Assembly (NCBI GenBank): GCA_025359905.1
Contig: JANYDF010000024.1
Span: forward strand, 1 to 33,944
DNA length: 33,944 nucleotides
Source: Rhodospirillales bacterium
GTDB taxonomy: Bacteria > Pseudomonadota > Alphaproteobacteria > Acetobacterales > Acetobacteraceae
Direction of reading: 5' to 3'
Both the position numbers and the translations under genes were made by a program. The stretch's first letter is position 1. Each line of letters starts with the position of its first letter. Below the pieces are notes generated by a model. The model was not told where the DNA came from. It saw only the letters and a list, made by a program, of their open reading frames with translations, and made no database searches. Below, piece after piece: positions 15,751-27,214 of the stretch.

Positions 15751-16221
15751 ATGCAAGATGGCGATCTGATCCAAGTGGCCTGGGTGGTGCGCGACCTCGA
15801 TCTGTCGATGAAGCGGCATTGGGAGGTCGGCGGCGTCGGGCCGTGGAGCGTCTACGAATTCTCCGCCCCCAAGGTCCGCGACTATATGTATCGCGGCAAG
15901 CCGGCCACGCATTCCTGCCTGATCGCGGTGACGTGGCGCAACCACGTGCAATACGAACTGATGCAGCCGATCAGCGGCTACAGCATTTACGACGAATTCC
16001 TCGACGCCAAAGGCGAGGGAATGCACCACATCAAGCTATACTTCGCCGACTGCGCCAAAGCCGTGGCCGACTACGCCGCCAAGGGCTACGGCGTGATCCA
16101 AAGCGGCAGGTTCGACGACGACGAACACTACTATCTCGATACCGAGAAGGATTTCGGCTACATCATCGAACTCGGCAATTGCGGCAAGATCCGCGACGCC
16201 GAGCGCCGCTATCCGGCCTGA
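15751..16221 (+). CDS. VOC (glyoxalase/epimerase-like) superfamily protein
   Basis: A 156-residue protein with two paired beta-alpha-beta-beta-beta modules. It begins IQVAWVVRDLDLSMKRHWEV, has YELMQPISGYSIYDEFLDAKGEGMHHIKLYF (a His in the metal position) and ends YLDTEKDFGYIIELGN (a Glu in the metal position). This resembles glyoxalase_4/methylmalonyl-CoA epimerase-like members. ATG 15751 follows GGAGGAACGGCG, a very good SD; upstream in-frame codons lie inside the preceding gene. Its pairing with the mu-crystallin-type gene suggests a shared catabolic step, not identified here. Confidence 0.88.
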   Translation: MQDGDLIQVAWVVRDLDLSMKRHWEVGGVGPWSVYEFSAPKVRDYMYRGKPATHSCLIAVTWRNHVQYELMQPISGYSIYDEFLDAKGEGMHHIKLYFADCAKAVADYAAKGYGVIQSGRFDDDEHYYLDTEKDFGYIIELGNCGKIRDAERRYPA

Positions 16222-16256
16222 ACGCAGAGCCTGTCACGCAAACCCCGCTGCATCTC

Positions 16257-16290
16257 TTGCGGGCATTTCTTGCGGGCATTTCTTGCAGGC
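16257..16290 (+). repeat. 13-bp tandem repeat
   Basis: TTGCGGGCATTTC occurs at 16257-16269 and 16270-16282, with a partial third copy TTGCAGGC at 16283-16290. The block lies between the convergent VOC and hydrolase genes. CCCCGCTGCA before it and TGCAGGCGGGG at its end could pair with a bulge, so the transcript may fold into a stem enclosing the repeats. Confidence 0.85.
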
Positions 16291-16356
16291 GGGGGGCTGT
16301 GGCGGCGGTGCGGGCCGATCGGATGACCGCGCCGCCGCTCTATTCCAGATCGGAGC

Positions 16357-17142
16357 CTACCCCGCGAACGCTTCCACCACGCTGACGAAGCCATCCGGGT
16401 CGTCGGCATGAATCCAGTGCCCGGCATCCTTCAACGCCACGAATCGCGCGGCCGGAAACAGCGCGCGGATCGCCGGGCGGTGCTCGGGCAGCACGTAGTG
16501 GGAGCGGGCGCCGGACAGGAACAGCGCGGGGCCTGCGTAGCTGGCGTCGAACTCTGGCCAGCCGACCAGCCACGGCAGTGCGGTGGCAATCGCACTCAGA
16601 TTGAGACGCCACGCGGGCTGCGCGCCAAAGCGCAGATTTTGCAGCAAAAAGCCGCGCGTCGCGGGCACCGGCACCACCTCGGCCAGTGCCGTGTCAGCTT
16701 CAGCGCGGGTCAGGCTTGGGTGCAGCGGAATGGCCTGCATCGCGGCGATAAATTTGGCGTGGCCCCCGGCGTGATCCGGGTAGGCGACCGGCGCGATGTC
16801 GGCGGCCAGCAGCCGCGCCACGGCCGCCGGGGCTTCCAGCGCCGTGGTCATCGCCACCTTGCCGCCCATCGAGTGACCCACCAGCACGGCGGGCAGCGCC
16901 TGCATGGCGCGCAGCGTCTCCAGCACGTCCTCGGCCATGGCGCGGTAGCCCATCACCGGGGCGTGCGGGCTGGCGCCGTGGTTGCGCATGTCCAGCGCAA
17001 TCACCCGCCGCCCGGACCCCGCCAGCCGCCGCTGGACGGCACCGAAATTCATCGCCTGACCGAACAGGCCATGCAACAGCACAATCGGCGGCTTGTCCGC
17101 CGCCGCACCTGAACCCTGGCGTTCGACGGCGTGCAGGATCAC
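16357..17142 (-). CDS. Alpha/beta hydrolase (YbfF-like esterase)
   Basis: A 261-residue serine hydrolase. The oxyanion region is IVLLHGLFGQAMNFG, followed by VIALDMRNHGASPH and the nucleophile elbow VGHSMGG (Ser91). The acid is probably in the ALFLSGARSHYV strand region and the catalytic His is in DAGHWIHADDPDGF. This order matches YbfF-like acyl-CoA/carboxyl esterases. It starts with GTG at 17142, sharing GTGA with the stop of the quinone oxidoreductase gene. A 462-codon open frame continues upstream, but that part is only the other strand-frame of the oxidoreductase gene. Substrate unknown. Confidence 0.9.
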   Translation of the reverse strand: MILHAVERQGSGAAADKPPIVLLHGLFGQAMNFGAVQRRLAGSGRRVIALDMRNHGASPHAPVMGYRAMAEDVLETLRAMQALPAVLVGHSMGGKVAMTTALEAPAAVARLLAADIAPVAYPDHAGGHAKFIAAMQAIPLHPSLTRAEADTALAEVVPVPATRGFLLQNLRFGAQPAWRLNLSAIATALPWLVGWPEFDASYAGPALFLSGARSHYVLPEHRPAIRALFPAARFVALKDAGHWIHADDPDGFVSVVEAFAG

Positions 17143-18146
17143 GCAGCCACCGTCAGCATGATCTTGCCGGTGTGCGCGCTGGTCTCCATCAGCGCCTGCG
17201 CCGCCCCCGCCTCGGCCAGTGGGAACACGGCGTGGATCACCGGAGCGCAGCGCCCGGCGTCGAGCAGCGGCCACACGCGCGCGCGCAACTGCGCGGCAAT
17301 GACGCCCTTTTCGGCGGTCGTGCGCGGGCGCATCGTCGAACCCGTAACGACCAGACGGCGCATCATGACCACGCCCAAGTCGAAGCCGTCCACCTTGGCG
17401 CCCTGCTGCAAGCCGATCTGCACCAGCCGTCCGTCCATCGCCAAACAGCGCAGATTGCGCACCGTGTAGGGCGCGCCCACCATATCCAGCACCACGTCCA
17501 CCCCGCGCCCGCCGGTCAGCCGCTTGATGTCGTCGAGGAAGTCGGCGGTGCGGTAGTTGATCCCGCCCGCCGCCCCCAGCGCCACGCAGGCCGCCGCCTT
17601 GGCGTCCGATCCGGCGGTGGCGTACACCGTCGCGCCGAACGCCACAGCCAACTGAATGGCGGTCACGCCGATGCCCGAGGTGCCGCCGTGCACCAGCAGG
17701 CTTTCGCCGCTGGCCAGCCGCCCGTGCATGAACACGTTGGCCCAAACGGTAAAATAGGTCTCGGGCAGTGCCGCCGCCTGCACCGCGCTATAGCCTGCGG
17801 GCCATGGCAGGCATTGCGCCTCAGGTGCGGCGCAATATTCGGCGTAGCCGCCGCCATTGCTCAGCGCACAGACTTTGTCGCCAAGCTGCCATACGGTCAC
17901 CGCAGCGCCCACGGCGGCCACCTCGCCTGCGACCTCAAGGCCCATGATCGGGCTGGCGCTGGGCGGCACCGGGTACAGCCCCTGGCGCTGCAACACGTCC
18001 GGCCGGTTGACCCCGGCCGCCTGCACCCGGATCAGCACCTCGTCGGGCTTGGGCTGGGGCAGCGGTCCACGCGCGATATGGATCACGTCCGGCCCCCCGG
18101 CCCCAGTCGCGGCGGCGTGCAGCATGGTCTGCGGCAGATCGGTCAT
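17139..18146 (-). CDS. PIG3-type NAD(P)H quinone oxidoreductase (zinc-free MDR)
   Basis: A 335-residue medium-chain dehydrogenase/reductase without structural or catalytic zinc ligands. Seen: VQAAGVNRPDVLQRQGLYPVPP, PIMGLEVAGEVAAVG, ALPETYFTVWANVF, the NADPH loop LLVHGGTSGIGVTAIQLA, GINYRTADFLDDI and VVLDMVGAPYTVRNL. These match the TP53I3/PIG3 class, which reduces quinones with NADPH in the cytosol. GGAGA precedes the ATG at 18146. It is translationally coupled to the hydrolase downstream and divergent from the binding-protein gene, with 133 bases between. Confidence 0.92.
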   Translation of the reverse strand: MTDLPQTMLHAAATGAGGPDVIHIARGPLPQPKPDEVLIRVQAAGVNRPDVLQRQGLYPVPPSASPIMGLEVAGEVAAVGAAVTVWQLGDKVCALSNGGGYAEYCAAPEAQCLPWPAGYSAVQAAALPETYFTVWANVFMHGRLASGESLLVHGGTSGIGVTAIQLAVAFGATVYATAGSDAKAAACVALGAAGGINYRTADFLDDIKRLTGGRGVDVVLDMVGAPYTVRNLRCLAMDGRLVQIGLQQGAKVDGFDLGVVMMRRLVVTGSTMRPRTTAEKGVIAAQLRARVWPLLDAGRCAPVIHAVFPLAEAGAAQALMETSAHTGKIMLTVAA

Positions 18147-18279
18147 GGCGGCGGTCTCCGTGGCTGCGGCGGAAACTTTCCCTTCCCCGCCGTGTCGTCA
18201 AGGCGTCACCAGAAACCGGGTTGCGTGCCGCGCCCCGCCGACCGATGCTTGGCCCACCGGAGCGAGCGGAGGGAGCAGC

Positions 18280-19524
18280 GTGCCGATCACTCGCCGCATC
18301 CTGCTGCTGACCGCAATGACGGCAGGCGCCAACGCACGTACGCCTGCGGCACGCGCCGCAGCAACCCCGGCCCTGCCCGCGCAACCTGAACCGCTGACCA
18401 TCGGGGCGCTGTTTCCGTTTTCCGGCAGTTTATCGCTGCTCGGCGACGAGAGTTTCCGCGGCCTCGACCTCGCGGTCGATGAAGTCAATGCGGGTGGCGG
18501 GCTGCTCGGCCACCCAGTGGCGGTCGCGCGCGGTGACGCAACCGAGGCTGGCCCTGCCGCCGCCGAGGCCAAGCGGCTGATCGAACACGCCAAGGCCGGG
18601 TTGATTTTCGGATCGTTTTCCTCGGTGGTCTCGTTCGCCGCGTCGGCCGTGGCCGAGGTCGCGGCGGTGCCATACATCGAGTTGGACGCCTTGGCCGACC
18701 CGATCACCGCGCGCGCTTTCAAACTGCTTTTCCGCACCGGCCCGCTGGCCAGCACCTGCGGCGCCCTGACAGTGGATACCGTGGCCGGCGAATTGGCCCG
18801 GCTTTGGGACATCGCGCCGCAATCGCTGAAATTAGCACTGCTGTTCGAGGACGGCTTGGCCGGCACAGCCCTGGCGGCGGCGCAGGAGCAGCGCTGCAAA
18901 GAACGCGGGCTGCCGCTCAGCGAACGCATCAGCTACGGCGCGGGGACGCTCGATTTTGGACCGATCGTGCAACGCCTGCGCGGTGCGGCGGTGGACGTGG
19001 TGCTGCACACCGGGATGCCCAACGACGTGGTGTCGTTTCACCGTGCCTTGAAGCAGGCCGCCTGGCGGCCGCGCATGGTGGTTGGCGCGGGTGGCGGCTA
19101 TGCGTTGAACGACACGGCCCAAGCGCTCGGCGCGGATTTCGAGGGCGTGCTGAATGTCGGCCCGCCGCCGTACCGAGTCTCGGACATTGTGGCGCCCGGC
19201 GCCGGTGGAGTCGCGGCAGCCTATCAGCACAAATACGGCGCGCCGCCGCGTTCGGGCCACAGCTTGGTCAGCTACAGCGGCGCAAGGGTGATCTTCGCGG
19301 CGATCCGGCGGGCCGGGTCGCTCGACCACGACAAATTGCGCGCGGCCCTGTTGGCCAGCGACGAACCTGCCGGGTCGACGCCCGGCGGTTCGGGCCTGAA
19401 ATTCGACGAGCACGGCCAGAATCTGCTCGCGGTGCCGTTCGTCTCGCAGTGGCAAAGCGGCATATTGGCGACCGTCGCGCCGTTCATCGCCTCGGTCGCC
19501 ACGTTGTCTGGAACGATGGGCTGA
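18280..19524 (+). CDS. Periplasmic branched-chain amino acid-type (LIV) ABC substrate-binding protein
   Basis: A 414-residue type I periplasmic binding protein. A signal peptide is evident (PITRRILLLTAMTAGANA, then an AxA-like region before TPALPAQ). The mature part starts LTIGALFPFSGSLSLLGDESFRGLDLAVDEVNAGGGLLG and has VARGDATEAGPAAAEAKRLI, IFGSFSSVVSFAASAVAE, LALLFEDGLAGTALA and DVVLHTGMPNDVVSFHRALKQAAW, all usual for the Peripla_BP_6 family. The GTG start at 18280 has GGAGGGAG at ideal spacing. No permease or ATPase gene lies nearby, so it is an orphan or works with a transporter encoded elsewhere. Ligand not predictable. Confidence 0.88.
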   Translation: MPITRRILLLTAMTAGANARTPAARAAATPALPAQPEPLTIGALFPFSGSLSLLGDESFRGLDLAVDEVNAGGGLLGHPVAVARGDATEAGPAAAEAKRLIEHAKAGLIFGSFSSVVSFAASAVAEVAAVPYIELDALADPITARAFKLLFRTGPLASTCGALTVDTVAGELARLWDIAPQSLKLALLFEDGLAGTALAAAQEQRCKERGLPLSERISYGAGTLDFGPIVQRLRGAAVDVVLHTGMPNDVVSFHRALKQAAWRPRMVVGAGGGYALNDTAQALGADFEGVLNVGPPPYRVSDIVAPGAGGVAAAYQHKYGAPPRSGHSLVSYSGARVIFAAIRRAGSLDHDKLRAALLASDEPAGSTPGGSGLKFDEHGQNLLAVPFVSQWQSGILATVAPFIASVATLSGTMG

Positions 19525-19600
19525 CCCGTCTGCGAGGGAGCCGCCGCCGTGGCGTGCGCCCGCCATGCGCCGCGCCATCGCCGCGCATGTGCCGGGCCGC

Positions 19601-19629
19601 TTGCGGTGCCGCGGACCCTCTGCTAGACG
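19601..19629 (+). promoter_or_regulatory. Putative promoter of the rpmF-plsX-fabH unit
   Basis: TTGCGG (19601-19606), a 17-base spacer, and TAGACG (19624-19629) form a recognisable alphaproteobacterial housekeeping promoter 110 bases before rpmF. The rest of 19525-19739 shows no credible coding frame. Judged by eye. Confidence 0.45.
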
Positions 19630-19739
19630 GCGCGGCTCACGATGTTGCCAGACTGTGACCACACCTGCCCGGCCGGAGACTCCGCCACCGGTCCGGCTCC
19701 CGGTCCACCAGATTGGCGTTCAAGACCGGAGTTCGACCG

Positions 19740-19943
19740 ATGGCTGTTCCGAAGAAGAAGACCTCGCCCTCGCGGCGTGGCATGCGCCGCAGCCATGAGG
19801 CGCTGACCGCCGAAGCCCATGCCGAATGCGGCAACTGCGGCGAACTGAAGCGCCCGCACCATGTGTGCAGCCACTGTGGCCATTACGATGGCCGTGAAGT
19901 GATTGCTGTCGGCAAGGCGCTGAAGGCCTCCGTCCGCGCCTGA
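19740..19943 (+). CDS. rpmF: 50S ribosomal protein L32
   Basis: A 67-residue ribosomal protein. It starts [22 protein letters not shown], the standard bL32 N-terminus, and keeps the zinc-ribbon cysteines as [20 protein letters not shown] (two CxxC pairs), so it is the zinc-binding form. The ATG at 19740 is fixed by homology. It lies 25 bases before plsX, the usual bacterial pairing of L32 with phospholipid synthesis. The YceD/DUF177 gene that commonly precedes rpmF is not present here. Confidence 0.98.
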   Translation: MAVPKKKTSPSRRGMRRSHEALTAEAHAECGNCGELKRPHHVCSHCGHYDGREVIAVGKALKASVRA

Positions 19944-19968
19944 CCCGGCACGCGCGGCAGCCACCGCC

Positions 19969-21054
19969 GTGACCGAGACATTCACGCTGGCCGTGGATGC
20001 CATGGGCGGCGATGCTGCGCCGGACATGGTGGTGGCCGGGCTTGCCCTGGCCGCCGAGCGCCATCCGGCCGCGCGTTTCTTGCTGGTTGGCGATGAAGCC
20101 AAGCTTGCACCCCTGCTCGCCCGCCATAAGCGGGCAGCAGCGGCGTGCACTGTGCGGCATGCGCCGGACAAGATCTCCGGCGATATGAAGCCCACGGCAG
20201 CACTGCGGTTGCGGGGCGCTTCCATGCGCATGGCAATCGACGCGGTGGCGGCGGGCGAAGCCTCTGGCGTCGTCTCGGCTGGCAATACCGGCGCGATGCT
20301 GGCGCTGTCCAAAATCTTCATCAAGACACTGCCCGGGATCGACCGGCCAGCCATGGCCGCCATTGGCCCGTCGGCACGCGGCGACATGGTGATGCTCGAC
20401 CTTGGCGCCAACGTCGCTTGCGATACCCGCAATCTGGTGGAATTCGCCGTGATGGGCGACGTGTTCGCCCGCACCGTGCTCGGGTTGACCGCGCCGACGA
20501 TCGGGCTGCTCAACGTCGGCTCCGAGGAACTCAAAGGCGACGAGCGGCTGCGCCAAGCCGCCGACGTGCTGCGCGCCAGTTATCTGTCAAAGCAATTTCA
20601 TGGTTTCGTCGAAGGCCACGACATCGCGTCGGGCACCACCGACGTGATCGTGACCGACGGCTTCACCGGCAACGTGGCGCTGAAGACCGCCGAGGGTGCG
20701 CTGAAGTTGGTCGGTGGCCTGCTGCGCCAAGTGTTTTCCTCATCTTGGGCGGCCCGCATCGGCTATTTGCTGGCCCGCCCCGGTCTGGACCGGCTGCGCG
20801 AATGGCTCGACCCGCGCCGCTACAACGGGGCGGTGATGCTGGGGCTGAACGGCGTGGTGGTGAAGTCGCATGGCGGCACCGACGCCGATGGCTTCGCCCA
20901 TGCGGTTGACGTCGCGATGGACATGGTGGTTCACCGGTTCAACGACCGTATGCGCGAAGGGCTGGCGCGAATCGTATCCTTGCAGCCCGCAGTAGGACCA
21001 AACGATGCAACTGGGAGTGGAACCGCCGGCCCTAACGTCGCGGCAGCCCCATGA
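19969..21054 (+). CDS. plsX: Phosphate acyltransferase PlsX
   Basis: A 361-residue peripheral-membrane enzyme that converts acyl-ACP and phosphate into acyl-phosphate for glycerol-3-phosphate acylation by PlsY. The N-terminus LAVDAMGGDAAPDMVVAG, VVSAGNTGAMLALS, MLDLGANVACDTRNLVEFAVMG, GLLNVGSEELKGDE, VIVTDGFTGNVALKTAEG and LGLNGVVVKSHGG are all diagnostic. The start is GTG 19969. The last 20 or so residues are low-complexity and overlap the fabH start by 50 bases. Without that tail the length is normal. Confidence 0.98.
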   Translation: MTETFTLAVDAMGGDAAPDMVVAGLALAAERHPAARFLLVGDEAKLAPLLARHKRAAAACTVRHAPDKISGDMKPTAALRLRGASMRMAIDAVAAGEASGVVSAGNTGAMLALSKIFIKTLPGIDRPAMAAIGPSARGDMVMLDLGANVACDTRNLVEFAVMGDVFARTVLGLTAPTIGLLNVGSEELKGDERLRQAADVLRASYLSKQFHGFVEGHDIASGTTDVIVTDGFTGNVALKTAEGALKLVGGLLRQVFSSSWAARIGYLLARPGLDRLREWLDPRRYNGAVMLGLNGVVVKSHGGTDADGFAHAVDVAMDMVVHRFNDRMREGLARIVSLQPAVGPNDATGSGTAGPNVAAAP

Positions 21055-22063
21055 CATCGCGCCGGAGCTGCACGATGCCGCAGACCGCCCGGCTGTGATC
21101 CGCGCCATTCTGGCGGGCATTGGCGACTACCTGCCCGAACACATCGTCACCAACGACGAATTGTCGCGCACGGTGGCGACCAACGACCAGTGGATTCGGG
21201 AGCGGACCGGTATCCGCCAACGCCACATCGCCCAGCCGCATGAAACCTGCGCCTTCATGGCGACCCGGGCAGCGCAAGCCGCTTTGGCCAATGCCGGTGC
21301 CACGGCGGGCGACGTGGACGCGATTATTCTGGCGACCGCGACGCCCGACCAGGCGTTCCCCGCCACCGCCGTGCGCGTGCAGGCGGCCCTTGGCGCCCGT
21401 GGCTTCGCCTTCGATGTCTCGGCGGCGTGCAGCGGCTTTATCTATGCCCTGTCGGTGGCCGATGCCTTCATCCGCACGGGGCAAGCGCGCGGCGTGCTGG
21501 TGATCGGCAGCGAAGTGTATTCGCGCATTCTGAATTGGCAGGACCGTGGCACCTGCGTGCTGTTCGGCGACGGCGCGGGCGCGGTGTTCCTTCGGCGCGG
21601 CGAAGGCAATGGCACCGGCGCGGATACCGGCCTGCTGTCCACGCACCTGCATAGCGATGGCGCATACGGCGATATACTCTATGTCGATGGTGCCACCGGG
21701 CGGCACGACAAGCCGGCGCATCTGGTCATGAACGGCAAGGAAGTGTTCCGCCACGCGGTGACGCACATGAGCGAAACTATCGACGAAGCGCTTGCTGCCA
21801 ACGGCTTCGACCATTCCGCCATCGATTGGCTGATCCCGCACCAGGCCAACATGCGCATTGTCGATGCCATCGGCAAACGCCTGCATCTGTCGGCCGAACA
21901 TGTGGTCGTGACTCTCGACCAGCATGCCAACACCTCGGCCGCATCCATCCCGCTGGCGCTCTCGGTCGCGCAGGCCGACGGCCGCTTGCAGCCGGGACAA
22001 TTGCTGCTGCTGGCAGCGCTCGGCGGCGGGCTTACGTGGGGGTCGGCCATCATCCGGCTGTGA
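21005..22063 (+). CDS. fabH: Beta-ketoacyl-ACP synthase III (FabH)
   Basis: A 352-residue condensing enzyme that starts fatty-acid synthesis from acetyl-CoA and malonyl-ACP. The catalytic triad is Cys142 (SAACSGFIY), His279 (IPHQANMR) and Asn309 (QHANTSAAS). The C-terminal GGGLTWGSAIIRL is canonical. The chosen ATG at 21005 has AGGA 7 bases upstream and gives an N-terminal extension of about 30 residues before the usual I-x-G-I-G-x-Y-L-P. A GTG at 21095 would give the standard length but has no SD. The first option overlaps plsX by 50 bases. Confidence 0.97.
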   Translation: MQLGVEPPALTSRQPHDIAPELHDAADRPAVIRAILAGIGDYLPEHIVTNDELSRTVATNDQWIRERTGIRQRHIAQPHETCAFMATRAAQAALANAGATAGDVDAIILATATPDQAFPATAVRVQAALGARGFAFDVSAACSGFIYALSVADAFIRTGQARGVLVIGSEVYSRILNWQDRGTCVLFGDGAGAVFLRRGEGNGTGADTGLLSTHLHSDGAYGDILYVDGATGRHDKPAHLVMNGKEVFRHAVTHMSETIDEALAANGFDHSAIDWLIPHQANMRIVDAIGKRLHLSAEHVVVTLDQHANTSAASIPLALSVAQADGRLQPGQLLLLAALGGGLTWGSAIIRL

Positions 22064-22117
22064 GTGCTGCGCTGCCGCATCGCTGAATTCTGCCAAGCGG
22101 TTGCTTTTCATGCATTC

Positions 22118-22146
22118 TTGACGGCTGGCTGCGGCCTGCTTACCGT
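22118..22146 (+). promoter_or_regulatory. Possible ihfA promoter
   Basis: TTGACG at 22118-22123 is followed after 17 bases by TACCGT at 22141-22146, ending six bases before the ihfA ATG. If used, the transcript would be nearly leaderless. The ATG is otherwise without a clear SD, which fits. Weak -10 match. Confidence 0.3.
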
Positions 22147-22152
22147 TAAGTC

Positions 22153-22466
22153 ATGAACACAGTCACCCGCGCCCATCTGGCTGAGACCATTTACACCCAA
22201 GTGGGCTTGTCGCGGAATGAATCCGCCGACTTGCTGGAGACGGTGCTGGAGCGTATGTCCAGCGCCCTCGAAACCGGGGAATCTGTTAAAATCAGTGGGT
22301 TCGGAACCTTTTCTGTGAGACAGAAAGGCCAGCGCGTCGGGCGCAACCCAAAGACCGGGGTGGAGGTGCCCATTCTTCCTCGCCGGGTGCTGGTGTTCCG
22401 GCCCAGCCACGTGCTGAAAGCGCATGTTAATCACACCGCCGTCCCGGCCGCTGGGGGAGACGATGA

Positions 22467-22470
<4 letters not shown>
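22153..22470 (+). CDS. ihfA: Integration host factor subunit alpha
   Basis: A 105-residue nucleoid DNA-bending protein. [33 protein letters not shown] is the IHF-alpha dimerisation region. [25 protein letters not shown] holds the beta-arm whose Pro (in GRNPKTG) intercalates DNA, and [11 protein letters not shown] closes the fold. The alpha subunit is indicated by the [12 protein letters not shown] and [11 protein letters not shown] context. The last 10 residues are extra. It overlaps the MerR gene by ATGA. Confidence 0.96.
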
Positions 22471-26444
<3,974 letters not shown>

Positions 26445-26569
26445 GGGGGCACCGCTTTCCGCAGAACTCCGCCAGCATGGCCCGCGCGCCTTAAGCAGCG
26501 ATGAATGGCGCGGGTGGACAGCGGCGCACGCGCCACGCACTGTGCCGCCGTCCGCGCCGGAGACGCCGC

Positions 26570-27214
26570 ATGCTGTTCGACTTCGCCGAGCTATCGCCGC
26601 AGAATCGCTACAAATTAATGACGAGCACCATCGTGCCGCGCCCGATTGCCTGGGTCGTGTCGATGGACGCCGAAGGGCGGCTGAACGCGGCGCCGTTCTC
26701 GTTCTTCAACGCGCTGTCCGGCCATCCGCCGATCATCGGCATCGGCATCGGCGGGCGGCGCGAGGGCGACGCGCCCGGCAGTTGGAAGGACACCGGGGCC
26801 AACATCCGCGCCACTGGGGAGTTCGTCGTCAACCTCGTGCCGTACGATCTGCGCGCGGAAATGAACGTCACCGCCATTGAATTCCCGCACGATGTCAATG
26901 AATTGGCCGAAGCGGGGCTGAGCCTTACGCCCAGCGTGAACGTGAAGCCGCCGCGCATCGCCGAAAGCCCGGTGGCGTTCGAATGCGTGCGGCACAGCAT
27001 TGTCGAGGTCGAGACCGACCGCGCCATCGTGCTTGGCCGCATCGTGGCGCTGCATGTGCGCGACGACTGCGTGCTCGACGCCGAGCGTTGCTACATCGAC
27101 ACCCCGAAGCTCGATCTGGTTGGGCGCATGCACGGCGGCGGCTGGTATGCCCGCACCACCGATCTGTACGAGGTGCCGCGCATCCCGGTCACCAAATGGG
27201 TACGTAAGACGTGA
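26570..27214 (+). CDS. Flavin reductase-like domain protein
   Basis: A 214-residue FMN-binding split-barrel protein. The FMN-contacting segment is [43 protein letters not shown], followed by [18 protein letters not shown]. This matches the flavin reductase/DIM6-NTAB family. It may supply reduced flavin to an oxygenase or act as an oxidoreductase. GGAG lies before the ATG at 26570. It overlaps the MFS gene by GTGA. Confidence 0.9.
   Translation: MLFDFAELSPQNRYKLMTSTIVPRPIAWVVSMDAEGRLNAAPFSFFNALSGHPPIIGIGIGGRREGDAPGSWKDTGANIRATGEFVVNLVPYDLRAEMNVTAIEFPHDVNELAEAGLSLTPSVNVKPPRIAESPVAFECVRHSIVEVETDRAIVLGRIVALHVRDDCVLDAERCYIDTPKLDLVGRMHGGGWYARTTDLYEVPRIPVTKWVRKT

Noticed and set aside
17143-17745. 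Extension of the alpha/beta hydrolase to 462 residues
   Set aside because: The extra 200 residues are the out-of-frame reading of the quinone oxidoreductase gene; the GTG at 17142 gives the normal length.
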